Positions 35,731 through 50,309 are shown, counted from the first letter of the stretch. The stretch is DNA of 64,000 bases from Phalacrocorax aristotelis (GCF_949628215.1 NC_134311.1:16740582-16804581); one strand, 5' to 3'. Numbers and translations are program-made. Notes: generated by a model from the letters alone, not told the origin.

Positions 35731-38700
35731 ATTCTATACAACAGACAGTAATTCAGTTGCTAAGTAAAAGTACTACTTACCAATTTAATTACTCGTATGT
35801 ATTTAGAAAGTGTTTCTGTCATGGTTTCAGTAAGAGTTAAAGGAACAAAAATCCCTGACCTAAGGAATCATCACAGTATTTTAATAAAGTATTGTTTTTA
35901 ATTGTAAACATTCTGGTAAAACAAACAAATAGCAACTGTACTGTTATGAAATGTGAAAGGTTGACAACTATATAAATTGTCTTTTCCTCCAGCAGAAGAA
36001 TTCATAGCAGCACCCTCTCAATGTTTAGTCAATTTACCCCTGTTCTGACCTGCAGGCACTCTCTAAAACTGAATTAAAAGAGTTTGTACTTGATCTACTG
36101 CATCTCCCTTTGTGTGCCACCATGTACTGAAAACAGGACAGGTTTTATTTCATATATACATTGAGTGACCCAGTACAAATCATGGGTCAGTAGGAAGCTG
36201 TCAGACAAATTTCTCTAGAGCAAGACCACTCTGAAACATACCGCCCAAAAATATCCTTTTTTTCTCTTTCAAAAATAACTTATTGTCATTTCATCCTATC
36301 AGTAATTTTTACCCTACTCTTGTTTTGAGAAATAATGAAGTTCTGAAAGGGCAAAAAAAAGGAGACTAGGAAAAATAAATATCTCCTAGAATCAAATAGA
36401 TGAAGACTGGAAACTGCTTCTTGTGAAAACATTAACGTGCTTCAAAAAAGCAATTAAATGTGAAAACATTTCCCTGTTTACTTCACCATATTCAGGGTCC
36501 AGTGCAGCCACAATGTGTTTGAATTGCATCTACAATTTTTAACTTTCAGAAGCTTCACAATAGCAGATTTTTCTGCTTCCTTGCCCACAAGATACACTGC
36601 ATTTTATTGCTCATCGTTTGTGTAAAGCTCAGGCCATTAAGTATTAAGGGGCTGTTACAGGAAGGATTACTAGTCCCAAGAGTTCGAACTTGGTTTAAAG
36701 TCTGTAGTTTCCATAGTTGCCTTCAGAATTCCTTTCTTTAAAATACTTTTAGGTGTAATCTCAAACAGATGCTGATTTTTCTGTGATGTGTTGTAACAGA
36801 TTGAATCCAATACACATTAACCACCACTGTCCACAACAGATTTGTTTTTTCAGACAAAATCTGACACTCTAAATTTCCCTCCATGCCTGAAATGTGGTAA
36901 AACTCCTGTAATCCTTTTATTTTACCTCTATTTTCCTTCCAGCTTTGGCAGTTCAGCAGGGGAATTGAGGGATCTTTTATGGTACAGCTTGACTGGGTAA
37001 GCTACAGGCAGGTGACCATTGCATGAGTTTAGATCAGTCTGCACCAATGCATATATTTTCTTTTGCCGTAAATAACTGCATCTGCCGCTGTTTGCACTGT
37101 CTCATAATGTGAGGAGTGTGCAAGCTCCCAAGTTACCCTTCTTCCGTCTCCTCATGCTCTCCCCCTCTCCTGCTTTTTCTTTCTTCATCACTCTCTCCTT
37201 CATATACACAAGCACACATACACGCATATCAATATATATCTGCCTGCTGTCTTTGTTTAAAAGATTAAATGGCTGTAGACACAGTATTTGGTTCTTTTTT
37301 TTATTTATATTTTCTTTCTATTTAATCTTCACACCTCAAGTGTCAAGAGTCACAGTCAAGTCTGTTTTTCCCATGCGAGCAACCAGGAAGCAATCTCCTG
37401 GTCTTTATCCCATGAACTTCCTCAACGTATTTTCTCTCCAAGTCCTGCTGGAGCAGTGTGGTGAGCGGTTGGGTGGGAGATTGGCTATTAGCCAAGGCTA
37501 ACCCACCTCAACATATTACTGTGTTATGGTGGCATGCAGTAGTCTCAGTTGTCATGAGATGAGGAATGACCCTTGACTGTAAAGATTATATGGGAAGGCC
37601 ACCCGGAAGAAAGACCCAGAATTCCTGTGACACACGCTTTTGAATCAGCTATACAGTCACCAGTCTTTCTGACGGTCTAACCCATGTCATTGAGGGAAAG
37701 TAAAACCTTGACATAAAGAAACATGCAAGTTTAATTGGTACCTCGTGTAACGAGTAATTACTGATTTACGTTTCAGCTTTCAAAAAACTGCACTCCATGG
37801 AGATTCTGTGGTGAGACACTGCAGTCAGGATAACTCTGGCAGGAATGAGCACTCATCAGTGTGTTTAAAAATCAGTACAGGAAGGGTTCATTTCAATTTT
37901 CTCTAGTGAATAACAGCACATCACAAGAAAATTTGACTCCACTGAGATCATGACAATGTAAGAGAAAGCTGGATTTAGTTTGAAGAGGATTTCAGGGCTA
38001 TGCAACAAGTCAAATGAGGTCTTCTGTATTGTCAACTTACTTTCAGCTGTCTTTATGTCCTTAAAAAAAAAAAAAAAGGGGGGGATGAACCTGACCTGCT
38101 GCACCCAATCCATAACAAGCGGCACTTTTCCTGTGCCCACACTGCCCCTCATCTTGTCCTCAGGACAGGGTTTTCTTTCTTGAACATCAAATAGAGTCCA
38201 ATGCAGCTTTAAACAAAATCTACTTAAAGCACCAAAGAAAGAACAGCTCATATTGGGTTTGTTGCCTTGGATTTTATGTTTTTAATTAAAAAAACAAAAC
38301 CCCAAAGTCTATGCTTAAAACTTCATTCTCAGCATATTCAAGTGCATGCCCTCAACGACTGGGGATGAAAACAGTTTTCTCTTAGGGGGTACTGGGTTGG
38401 CTGCCTGTGTTGCTACTTGTTTGGGAATAGTTGTCCACTCAGGAAATCTGTTCCTCGACTTTGGTAAATATTTGTGTTTAATCTTCTGAAAAAGAGAATG
38501 ATCTAAGGTACTTCATACTGCTCAACTTTCTTTTTATGACAGGTGTATCAGCATGCACTCTTCATCTTTTTGTTCAATCAGTATTTATTGTTTCAGAGAC
38601 ATATTGCCAGAGACATGCTGTATAAGTCCCTTGAACTGTGTTGCATACTAATGCCCTATTTTCACATGAGTTTGCAAGTTCATTACACAGGGAGGTTTTT

Positions 38701-40253
38701 CTTAACTTCTGCTGTGACAGTAACAGCACCTATACCTTAGTTTGAACAGGTAAATAACTATTAATCTGAGTAGTTATGGGTTTTGGCAAGAGGTGTTGCC
38801 TTAATATTTCACAGTAAAAAACTAAAAAAATGCTCAATGAAATATATGTAAATTCTTGTTGTTTACCCAGCTGGTCAAGGCATTTGTTAGAAATTATTTG
38901 AAGTGGATGAGTACTGGAGTAATTTTGGAAAATGCATTAAACAGGGAAAAATGTTTTCCTTTTATTATAAGTCACTACCAGGAGGGAAGGAAATACAGCA
39001 AAACTTGCTGTAAACAGTCTCTCAGGGGTACAACAAAAATTGACTCCTTAATGGACATGGTCTTCTAATAAATTTGGAGAAGAATTTATTGGATTTTTTA
39101 GGGATATTCAGAGGTTCTTTGTAGCCAGAGTTGTCTGATAATGTTTGTGGTTTTTGTAGGTCTTATGTGTAATTTACTGAAGAGAATATTTAGTCACAAA
39201 AGAAGTCTCTCTCTTAATAATCAGCACTTTGATTTAGTAATTGTTCTGTAACAAAAAATCATGCATAGAGTAACGTGCTGAAATATGTGGTTTCCCATGT
39301 GATTAGTTGCTGCTTTCTAAATATGTTTGTTATTAAACCTTCAGTATACTTTTCCCCTGAGCTGTATTTCACAGGAAGGCTACTTGAAGGGACTACTAGG
39401 GTCTCTGCTTGTACTTTGAATAGCCAAATATTTTCCAAAACAGGAAGATGTTTTATTAAGCAATAGTGAGGTCAGGCATAAAATGACAGTGGCTTCTGAC
39501 TGGCTTTATGTGGCTGAGGGAAACTGGACCCTATTCTTGATGAGAAGAAGATGTGGAGGGGATAACCTACACAAAAGTTTTCCTGTGGAGTATTGCCAGG
39601 AGCTATCATGCTGCACTCTGTAAGATAAATGACTCAAAGATACTGAGTACAATCAGTCTTACACTGTGGGTTTTGATCTGCTCATAACATGGAATATGTT
39701 CGTAAATAAAACTCTCCATAGTTACACTGTATACGTCAGGTTCCCCCATGATGCACGGGAGGATCATGCTTCCAGAGGACCTGTGATGCATCAGTGTGAC
39801 TCCAGATTTCATGGATTTAGTCAGGCAGACAGCTGCACAGAATGTTACTCCTTATTGGTAGCCGTTTAATATTTTACTAATGGCAGCATATCACTACCTT
39901 TGGCAAGTTTCAGCTGAGGAATAGTTCCCTGTATGCCCTGGTCATAGCAGATGGAAAACTTGCCCTGTTAAGCTTACAGTTCAGGCATGCAATTAGAGAC
40001 AAAAGGTATGAGTGGAGAATTATCATCAGAGATAGTGTTGAAACCTCAGCTATCTGTGTGTGTGATGATCTCTGCTTTTACTGAAAAACCAAATAAATTC
40101 TGATTCTAGGACTCTGATGAATCTGGCTTGTTGGCTCAATCTATGCCTGCAAAATGCTGAAGCAATAAGGAGTATGAAACACTGGCCATTTGGTTGAATT
40201 TATACCCAGTGAATCTGGGACTACATTTGTACCTTCCCTTACTGGCCAGCAAG

Positions 40254-40287
40254 GAGTGCTTTTCCACTCAGAGTGCTTTTCCATTCA
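40254..40287 (+). repeat. Tandem duplication, 17 bases x 2
   Basis: GAGTGCTTTTCCACTCA is followed directly by GAGTGCTTTTCCATTCA, one base different. A small, fairly recent duplication. Confidence 0.9.
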
Positions 40288-43200
40288 GAGGGCAAATAAG
40301 GAGAGCTTGACACTGCTACTTCGCTAGAGTTAAATACCATTATTTTTAAACTACAGAGGGAAGTCATCGCATAGAGATAACAAAAATGGCACTAACGAGT
40401 AAGAAGTTATTTTCAAATGCTTGCCTCCAGCCAAGGAGTTGCCCTTTGTAAAAACAATGAAGATGTCTTTGTGTAGCTTGTTCTGTAGGGAGATTCCAAT
40501 TTACATGGACTCAGCATTTAATAAATGCAATGATTTTTCTTTAGCTTTAGACAGCTGCTATACCTCAGAGGGTACATGAAAGGAGGAAAGTAGCAGTCAT
40601 TTAACAAGAGCTGATTGGGAGCTTCCTGCAAGTGGCAGGAAGTTGTGGCCCAGTGTTGCTTTAGACACTAATACGACATGTTCCTTATACTGTTTTTTAC
40701 TTCAGGCAAGTTTTATTGTGTGTATTCACTGCTCTGTTTGCAACCATGCAGCTATAGGATTACATGTGGGAAAGCCAGACTATGAAACAGGTTGACTTTC
40801 AGAAATCAACTGTGGAAAGATTATGAAAACTGAATGTAATGCAAAACTGAAATAACATGAGAAAAGAACTCCTAAGAAACAGCATGAAAACCATGGTGCC
40901 ATTAAGTGCTCCCAGTGACTGGAGCTGCAGCAGTTTGCCCCATGGAGGATATAGCACACAATTTTTAACTTGGTAATTTCCCTTTAAGGATCAGATAAGT
41001 AAAAATGTCAATGACCTTGGCAACATGACCTGAGTGTCTTAGTTTCACTAGGATGAACTGTTCTTGGAAAAAATTCTCCCCTGTCTGAGTCACAACCAGG
41101 TTTTTCCTTCTGGAGTAGGAATGTATGCTGTTCTTCCCTCTTCTCTCTTCCCAGTCATCAGCACAGGCAAATTCCATCTTGCTAGTCTGGCATTTCGATT
41201 TCTGTAGGGTCTTCTCATGTTATGCCAGTGTAGAAGGTTTCACATTTTTTGCAACATTCTTTTGAAACAGAACTGCTCCAGAGTACCTTGCTTTGTGGCT
41301 AGACTTTGAAAAGAATGGGGTTTTGCTTTTGTTCATAAAATGGACAAAAGTAAATTCTATTCATTGTGGCATATAACATAAAGCAAGGCCCATAAGCAAT
41401 GATTGCAGAAGTCATTATATGTAGGCGTAAGAATACAGTGGTAGGGATATTCATGTGAGAAAAAGGATTATGATTGCCATGCCATTTAAACACCAATTTT
41501 ATTGTGAATAATAGATGTTTTTACCTTCTGTTGCACAAAAGAATTATTGTTCAGATCAAACTGCATTTAATGACTTTGTTTCTGTCTTTCTGTCTTTCCA
41601 CAAGCATATAAACTCCTCTCTAAGAAAGCAATCATGCAGGAATTTCACATACTTTTGAGGCAGTGAATGCCGATCACAGTGCTTTTAATCACTAGTGAGG
41701 CATCCAGAGCAGTCAGTGATATGGAGGACACAGATCTGATGCCTCCCTCAGGTCACAGGAGCTGTGGCTTGAACACTCTGAAGCAAAGAAGAGCTCCTTG
41801 CTTATAAGGCTAGGAATTATTGAGATGGATCTTGTCTAAATCCCTTGGCCTGATGCTATTTTGTTATAGAAGCTGGTCGTGTCCACTACCAGGTTGGGAA
41901 GTCCTTCTGTCCCAGTAGCTGTTGGTGCATTTTGAGCAAAGTAGGTTAAGTGTGAATAGACAGAAGTCCTTCCTTTTAACTTGCCTGCCCCAGCGGTAGG
42001 ACACTGATGAGACAAGTAGGTAACGTTGGTTCAAGCCTTTGCGCAGTGTCAGCCCAAAAGGATTTTCACTGGGGTTTCTGATCTCTTAGTCTGACCTTCA
42101 GTAACACCATTTTCTCCAGAACAAAAGAACCATACGCTGGCATGAGCCTATTCTGTATTACACCACTTCGAAATAGCTCTTAGCAGCAGTACACCAGCCA
42201 AAAATAATTATGGTGAGTTCTCCATTATCTGACGGAAAGAGACAAGCATTTTCCCATCAGTAGAAAAACACAGGTGATGCAAGTACAGGGAGCAGCCACG
42301 GAACCAAATCTCATAAGACTGGCCAGAACTAGGAGTATCTCTGCACTGCACCCCCCTGACAATCCAAACTGGAGGACTTACTCATTCACACTCAGCGCCC
42401 AACCTGAACTGACTCTCTGAGTGCATCACATTGCAACAGAGCTAACAAGCTTTCTAGGAATCCAGAGTGCTCTGCAGCATAGTAGGAGCAAGATCATGCT
42501 TGATATGGCATGAACACAAGTGCATAAAATCTCCTGGCCTTGTGCTGGCAAAGAAGAGCCCCTTGGAGCCCCACCTCCAGAGGGTTCTACAGTACTGGTT
42601 CAGCACGCATGGTGTGGAAGCAACAGGTCTGGCTCCCCACTGAGGTAATTCCAGTCCAAGTCTATGCTATATTCTGTGGAAAAACCACCACACTACTCCT
42701 GCATTCCACCCCAAGATAATAACTCAAGGAGCCTGGGTAGGTTCCTGCAGACCCAGCTGCAGTGTCTTATCTTCTGTGGCACAGTTAATCAGTGGTACAG
42801 ATCCACTACTCACAAATAGTCAAGTGAGGAATATATAGAGAAAAGTGTTATACTCATGCCACTTGATTTCTTGATGCTTGCTGTCTTGCCACCTGCAAGG
42901 AGGATGTGGGAGTCAAACAGCAATGGGTTGTCTTTGTAACCTTGATACAATGCTAGTGCTCTTTTTTTACCTTTTACAACATCCTCTAAAATCTTGTAGG
43001 CAAAGCTGCAAGAGTCTGCCACTGGCAATCCACGCTCAAAGAGAAGTAGCAGAGAGAATGATGGGAGGTGAGAAGGAAAACACAGATGTGAAGGGAAGAT
43101 AAAGGTAATCTGGCTAGTATACCCAAAAGTGCCAAACTTACACACTGTCTTTAGCAGTCAAGAACTTCCATGTTTTATTAATAGACTCAAAACTTTTCGT

Positions 43201-45289
43201 CACGGTATTGTAGTTACAGTATAGCCAATGCCAAGCCGATAAGAACATGAGCCCCATTCTCACCTCTAAAAAAACACTGAAGTTGAAAATGCAAATGACT
43301 CATAGTCTTTTTACAGTTGGCAGCTACCCATTACAAGGTGGTTGTTAATATATTTGTTCTTTGTAATACAAGCAACCTTAAGATGAAGTAATAGTAATGA
43401 GTTACAATGAAGTCTGAGCTATACTGCAAGTTTCTTTAGTAACACAACAACAAAAAAAAACCAAATGCAGCATTTGCCATTCAAACAATTATAAAACAAA
43501 CCACAGAGGTTTGATTTGCTGTATTTCCAAAGACTGAAGAGTAAGCTTTTCTAAATTTTATGACCATGCAATGTTCTTTAAAAATAACCTCACATGCCCT
43601 GTTTAAACTGTATTGACAGTATTCAAATCACAATGCGTAGTCAAGCTAAAGTGAAATGGCCAAACAAAGAACTCATATTCTCAGTTCTTAGAGAAGAATA
43701 GCATTGACCATAGTCTTGCATTTTTCTTGAATATATGTAATTTAAAATACAGGTTTTATTTATAGACAGTATCTCCCTTTTTCCTTTCTGAAGCAGGTAA
43801 TAAAAATTCCACTCTTCTAATGGCTCTTGGAAGTTCCTGTTTAATTCTGGTAATACCCAAAAGTACTGTTCATGTAGAACAGTAGAATTCTGCCACAGAA
43901 TTAAGGACGAGAAAAACTACAAGGAGATAAAGAGACACAGAAATGTGGTGTCCAAACAGCTTGTGAACAATTCAACAAAAAGCAACTATAAATTCCTGCC
44001 TGGAGTGTCTACATAATACTACAGGTACCTGCAGCCAAGTCCAGAAAAAAAGAAGAGCAAACAAATAAAATACCCAAACTGCCTGCAAAATGAAGTGAAA
44101 TACTGTTCTAAATCCTTTATTTTTTGTTATTAATATTACTGTTTGTGTCTCCCTCCTGCAGCTCTTGGCAAACACTGAACTTAAAATATTTGGAAAAACA
44201 GTTGGTTCTTCCCACCTCATCCGTGCCTTTTCTTAACCCCCAAAATCATTAAGCATTGTGGTGCTTACTGAAATCCTGTTTACTAACACTGTCTTGTTAC
44301 GTGGGTATTTTCAAGCTTTTAAAGGAACTTTTTGTCCTACAGAGTGAAGTCTCCCTGTGTCATGCTGCAGCCAAGTTAACCAAGGTGCTGATAGCCCCCT
44401 GCAGGGAAAGAACATGAGGAGAGAGAAAAACTGGGGAAACAGAGCAGTCTCTTCAACCATCAACATTTATTTAAATGTAATCATGAAATTTGGCTGTTCT
44501 TTGGGCCATGTGGTGTCTGCCTGTTCTGCAGGGTGGGGCTGGAATTACTGCTGGCACGAGTTTGTTTGGCCTCTTATTTTCATAACCCTTCAGAGCCACA
44601 CAAGGGGAAAACAAGAGGCCACATAAGTACATTTGAGGGCTAAATGTTTGTCTGGCATGCTTGCATCATACAGGACTTGGAAGGGCCAAGGAAATCCTCT
44701 GAGCTTAGGGAATGTGAAGCGAGCTGCTTAGTTTAATACTCAGACAGAGGGCTGAGGAGGATATAGGAAGGGAAAATACTCATGCAGGTACTGAGAGGGG
44801 TCAATATGCAGGGTTCAACTACAGAGGAGAAAATAGGTACAAGATTAATTTTGTTGCCTTCCATTATTATGGCTTTAAATCCAATTATAGCAAGAAGATT
44901 AATGGGGATCTTTGTACTGTGAGGCTTCCCCTCCTACAGGAAAGCGATGTGTCCCTTCACTTCATTTAGCTCTCTGACTTTCAGAAGCCTTTTGTAGACA
45001 CTTTTATTCCCCTGCAGACCCTCCATTTTCTTCTGTGGTATCTGGCCCCTACATTCTCAGAAATCTCATTATAGAGCCCCCATCTCATCTCTTTGCAGGT
45101 CCCCTCTTCATGCTCAGCCAGATCTGTTGTGTTCCCCACTTATTCTGATCAGGCTGCAAGAAAGAGAGGGGTGCAGCTGCTGCTCCTGCTTCTCAGCAGG
45201 AAGGAAGGATTCCTAATGCAGGTGATGCCAGTTGGAAATGGCTCCCACGCTATGTCTTCAACTACTCTGCTTCTCTCCTGCAGCAAAAA

Positions 45290-45900
45290 GTGAGTACAAA
45301 ATCATGAGAAGGATAGAAAATCCTAGAGAAACTTATGGGCTGTGGTGGTATCTAGAGAGGCTGAGAGAAATCTAGAAGATGACTGAGAGGAAGTAGCAGA
45401 GATACTGAAGGAGAACTGGAAGTGTTTTTTGTATAGGTGGATTAGAGGTTCAGCATGGTGCTTACAGTTACAGGATACTCACATATATTGAACAGTAAAT
45501 GATATGTGCCTGAAGAAAACAGGTGTCTAGAAGAGTATCGCTGACAAAAATGGATAGTAACTGTAGATGTTTGGGAACATGAATATATGACCAGGTGAGA
45601 AAGGAGACAGAAAATGCTCAAACGATACAGCTGGGCAATGGAGACAAAAGCATGCTGTGAAGTTAAATGACAGGGAAAGCAAACTGGGGGAAAAGAGAAA
45701 AAAGGATGAAGAAGGAAGTTGGCACTGGCAGATTTGCCACAGAAGAAGGAAACAGCATTAGAAAAGTTAAGTGTTAGGAGGATATATTGTATAAATGGAA
45801 GTGATATAGAAAAAAGTAAGAGACAAGGAAAGATTATAGAATGGAAAAGGAAAGAGGAGGCACACAAAAGAAAGGGAAAGATGTGACAGTGACAGATGCT
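45290..45900 (+). other. Purine-biased tract
   Basis: The plus strand is strongly enriched in A and G over about 600 bases (GGAAGG, AGAAAG and GAGAGG words). The 153-codon open frame on the other strand here is a Phe/Leu/Ser-rich by-product of this bias, not a gene. Confidence 0.6.
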
Positions 45901-46538
45901 CACACTTATTATTAATACAAAGGGACTGCTGATCTTGCAAAGTGCCCACTTTCTGCTTCTCAGAGTAAGACTTTGCTTGGTCTTTTTCAGAATATAAATC
46001 CCTGTTCTCAGAAAAGACCTAGGCAGAGGTTTTACATGTTTGGCATATGTTTACTCCAATGCCTTGACAGACTGCACATTGGAGGCCTTCAAGTGTTTTC
46101 AGACCCATCTGAGAACTGGAGAATCTCTGACTTTCTTCACTGCTTTGTTGAGTGCAGAGAGATTTTACATCCCATGTCACATTTATAATATGCAGCTGTT
46201 GTTTTAGTGACATCTTGGCTTAGAAATATGGGAGAAAAACTGGTCTAAGTGCAGTTCTTGTCTTTTTTGGCTGAAATTAAATTGCTTAAGAGGGATTTTT
46301 AAGGAAGAACTGGAAATGAGTCCTTTCTGCTGGCATTATTCCTGGCTTATTTAATTTCCAATGCAGTTAATGGATGGAAAAAGGCAAGGATAGGGAATCA
46401 CTTGTAGCTGTTCTACTTGGAGACCCATGGCGGGGGGGGGCAGTACTATGAAGAAATTGGAAGTGAGAGGCTGTAAGTAAAAAAAATAAAAATCTTTAAC
46501 ATGTAACTGCAAATAGAAATAGGAGGGGTTTAAGTCAC

Positions 46539-47010
46539 TCTTGTGGTTTAACCCAACAGGCAGCTAAACCCACACAGATGTTTGCTCACTCCCTCCCACT
46601 GGGATGGGGGAAAGGATAAAAAAAAAAAAAAGTAAAACTTATGGGTTGAGATAAAAACAACAGAAAAGAAAGAGAAAATAGTAATAAAAATGATAAACCT
46701 AAGCAGTGGACCCCCAGCCAGCTTTTTCCCTAGTTCATATGCTAAGCATGATGTCATACAGTATGGGATATCCCTTTGGTCAGTTGGGGTCAGGTCTCCC
46801 AGCCGTGTCCCCTCCCAACACCTTGTGCACCCGCAGCCTCCTCACTGGTGGGGTGAGAAGCAGAAAAGGCCTTGACTCTGTGTAAGCCCTGCTCAGCTGT
46901 AGCTAAAACATCAGTGTGCTATCAACGTAATTCTCATACTAAAACCAAAACACAGCACCGTACCAGCTACTAGGAAGAAAATTAACTCTATCCCAGCCAA
47001 AACCAGGACA
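46539..47010 (-). mobile_element. Solo LTR of an avian endogenous retrovirus
   Basis: In minus orientation it starts TGTCCTGGTTTTGGCTGGGA and ends ...GGTTAAACCACAAGA, with a damaged terminal CA. It is flanked on both sides by GTCAC (46,534-46,538 and 47,011-47,015), a perfect 5-base target-site duplication. It aligns over most of its length with the LTR at 52,480-53,061 but lacks about 100 internal bases and has a T14 run near 46,619-46,632. No viral gene lies beside it, so it is a solo LTR left by recombination between the two ends of a provirus. Confidence 0.88.
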
Positions 47011-49681
47011 GTCACTGAGGCTTAAGTCCCTGTGGGGAGCACTTAGGAAGAATTACGTGGCTCATAGATTTTAGACCCAGAAGGGATCAACAGATTGTTA
47101 GTTAGACATACTGTGTAACATGGGCCATAGTATTACATCTGGCTACTTTTGCTGCTAGCCTAAAGCTTGTCTTCCGTAAAGTCAGTTGGATTTGATTTGG
47201 AGATCTGAGGTGGCGAAGAACTCAATGCATCAGTTAACAGTTTGTCCTCTGGTAGTTTATTCCTTGTTGTTTCAGATCTATTGGTTTTATATTTAACTCC
47301 AATTTATACAGCTTCAGTCTCATTTTTTTGGTTGTTTTGTTAAGCTTCTTCTGCTTTACTGGAAGCCTCCATTACCTATTATTTTCTTGATGTGAAAGAT
47401 GCTTATGAAGTGAAGGGTGTATACTAGGTACAAAAGATGTGTGAAAGTCTGTCCAGACTGCAGCAATAGGAGTGTCTGGAAGAGTAAACATCTGCTTTCA
47501 AGCAAATTGCCTCATTCTGAAGTATATATGTAGCTGGGGTCCCTGGCAGCTGATGCACTGCTGTTCCAGTTTATATCTAGGGACTGATGCTAGCAGGCTA
47601 GGGGCACAGGATCTTTGACGGCTCTGCAGTAAGATAGCAGGGTAGAGCAGGCTGCCCTGGAGACAAGGTGATTTCAGCTCTTGGGACAGCTTTTGGAAAG
47701 AGTGGCTGCCTATGTGGGATGTAACGAGAAGCAAGAGAGAGTGAAATGGCAGACTGCGTGAGGCTGCAATGAGTCAGCCACTCCGAGGGGGCTGGCAGAA
47801 ATGTATAGTCTGTATAGAGGAGCATTGGGCTGCCCTGAGCTGGAGGCGAGGAGTTCGGATTTCTGCAAATCCAATTCATCTGATGTTCTTGGCAGACAGC
47901 AGAGGAAACTCACAGCAGAAAGCTCTGGTGTGTGAGGAGTGATGACTCTCAGGCTGCCTTCTGGGAAGGCAGGCCAATAAACATGGTTACCATGTACTGC
48001 AACAACAGTCCTGAAGAGGGAGCGTAAACTAATAGTAGTATCCAGGGCAATATAAATTGCCTACTTTGTGATGGAGTGAGCAGTGTACAACTAAAGGCTA
48101 AAGCACTGCACAACCGTTCACAGGAAAAAATTAGGTATAGGTGTCTCTCATAACTAATGATTTTACCCCTTTTTGCCAAGAGAGAGAACTTCAATGTGTT
48201 AATTAAAATTCTTCTTCATGCAAGATATTTTCCAGAAAGTTCATCAACTCATGGTCTTCGTGATGCAATTTATTCTTGCTGCTTCTAAATCCTGGTTTTG
48301 TTCTTATTCTGTCCAAACCTGAGGATCCTTTCCACCCCCTTATTGCATTTTGGAGTTTCAAAAATCGTTCTCGGAATTTCTCTTTCTCTTTTTAATGGTA
48401 CTAATTCAGAGAATTTAAGATTTCTCCTACCAATCTCTGTTATTGATAAGTATTATCAGAGGTGTTGGAGGAGCATAATTGTGAGGTGATGGAGTTTTGG
48501 GAAAAAACAGCACTAGGTATTTTCAGGTGGTCGCAGAGTGAAATGTCATTAACCCTGTATAATTTGCTTGGAGTAGCCCAGCCTTGGAATGTGTGGCAGT
48601 ATTTCACTGCATGAAAGATTATTGTTGCTTCAGCTGCAGTCATATCCATCCCCCCGGGAAAACTTCCAGCTTCAAGGGGAAATCTGGTTGTACATGTTTG
48701 AACTGTGTTTTTAGCTGCAACATAATCTTTCTGTCTTCTGGCTGTCCATTAGAAATGGTAATAAAAACATGGCACACAGACCTTTCAGCTTCAGTGTAAC
48801 CTTTCTTTTTCTCAGGAAAGAAAAGTTCCTCAACCCAGAAGGTAATTCAGTTACTGACATCTTTTCAGATGCTTTGAAGATAAGCTTTGTTGGAGCGTCT
48901 GCATGTTAATCTGCAGAGTAAAGCAAAAAGATGGCATCTACCAAGGCAATGTCAAAACAAATACGTTGGTGTCCTAGCTAATGCCTTCACGCAACTGTAG
49001 ACAAAACATAGATTGATTTCATGGGCTGAATAGGCAAGGTCTTAAATCTTCAGTCACCAAAACACGTTGTCATAAGGAAGTCTTCAGTGAACCTAACATT
49101 ACTGCTTAACACACAGGAGGAAAGAAACACTGGTAATGGGAAAGCCATACAACAAACATTTCTGAGCTTTCAGAAAAAGGAAGCTAGAAAATGAAAATAA
49201 TGTATAATGAAATGGACTTCCCTCATTTATTTTCTCTCCCTGAGCAAATGAGCTATAATAAACAGTAAAAATAAAGAAGTCCTAGCAACAGATGACCTCT
49301 CACCTTCACCCCATTCAAGCTGCTTTTTAAGGCATTTTTCATACTCTTGATTTGTTTATTGTTCCTCTGCTGCTTCCAAGTTGACCTTCAGATAGAATCC
49401 CACCCAGAGTTTTGCAGGAAGCAACAGAAGCAAAAGAGTTATTAGCTAGAATGATGGTTACAAAAATACGTGCATAGAAATTACACCAGGGCTGTTTCTT
49501 CTTTCTCAGATACAAATATTTTTATTGATCTTTATCTCAGACCCTTTGGAAAATTTTCAGACACACTGATATCCTATGCTGAATTTCTATATTATTTCTT
49601 ACCTTCTTCTCATGGCTTCTCTATGATCCTTCTTGTTGTTCCGGGATGCCCTCTCTGGAAAATACTATGGCCATCATAATT
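47011..49681. other. Intergenic; no gene seen
   Basis: Between the minus-strand LTR and the CR1 mosaic. No exon or repeat family recognised. Confidence 0.5.
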
Positions 49682-49815
49682 ACAGAATCACAGAATCACA
49701 GAGTGGTAGGTGTTGGGAGGGACCTCTAGAGATCATCTTGTCCAACCCCCCTGCTTGAGCAGGCACACCTAGAGCAGGGGGCACAGGAACACGTCCAGGC
49801 AAGTTTTTAATGTCT
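49682..49815 (-). mobile_element. CR1 3' terminus, minus orientation
   Basis: The plus strand reads ACAGAATCACAGAATCACAG and then GGGAGGGACCTCTAGAGATC, TCCAACCCCCCTGC and CACGTCCAGGCAAG. This is the reverse complement of a CR1 3' end. It stops abruptly where plus-oriented CR1 sequence begins, so it may be the cut-off tail of the minus-strand copy at 50,335-51,340. Confidence 0.88.
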
Positions 49816-50211
49816 CAGGGGAAGGGGTTGTTCAGCCTGGATAAGAGAAGGCTCCAGGGAGACCTTATAGAAGCATTCCAGTACCTGAAGGGGTCCTACA
49901 AGAAGGCTGGAGAGGGACTTTTTACAAGCGCGTGTAGTGATAGGACAAGGGGTGGTGGCTTTAAATGGAAAGAGGGTAGGTTCAGATTCGGTATAAGGAA
50001 GAAATTCGTCGCTCTGAGGGTGGTGAGGCACTGGAAGATGCTGCATAGAGATGTTTTGGATACACCATCCCTGAAAGCGTTCAAGGCCAGGTTGGATGGC
50101 GCTTTTAGCAACCTGCTCTAGTGGAAGGTGTCCCTGCCCATGTCCTTGAGATTGGAAGTGGGTGATCTTAAAGGTCCCTTCCAACCCAAACCGTTCTATG
50201 ATTCAATGATT
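49816..50211 (+). mobile_element. CR1 3' fragment, plus orientation
   Basis: Encodes GLFSLDKRRLQGDLIEAFQY, CSDRTRGGGFKWKEGRFRF, and HWKMLHRDVLDTPSLKAFKA, the CR1 RT C-terminus, in one open frame (49,810-50,121). The 3' end GTTCTATGATTCAATGATT follows. Confidence 0.92.
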
Positions 50212-50215
50212 GTTT

Positions 50216-50309
50216 ATGCTTGGAGCCACCCAGCTGGAAAGCAGCTTGGCAGAAAAAGGCCTGGGGGTCCTAAAGGACACCAGGTTGAACATGAGCCAAC
50301 AGTGTTGCT
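50216..50309 (+). mobile_element. Small internal CR1 fragment, plus orientation
   Basis: The plus strand gives pieces of the CR1 motif LAEKGLGVLKDTRLNMSQQC, which belongs upstream of the 3' end that precedes it here. The order is therefore rearranged. Confidence 0.65.

Larger units (their letters stand above)
35731..46538. other. Intergenic; no gene seen
   Basis: About 10.8 kb without a defensible exon. It holds an A15 run joined to a G run near 38,063-38,084, a 17-base tandem duplication at 40,254-40,287 and a purine-biased block near 45,300-45,900. Confidence 0.5.

Noticed and set aside
45442..45903. 153-codon minus-strand ORF, Phe/Leu/Ser-rich
   Set aside because: Explained by the purine bias of the plus strand; no family features.
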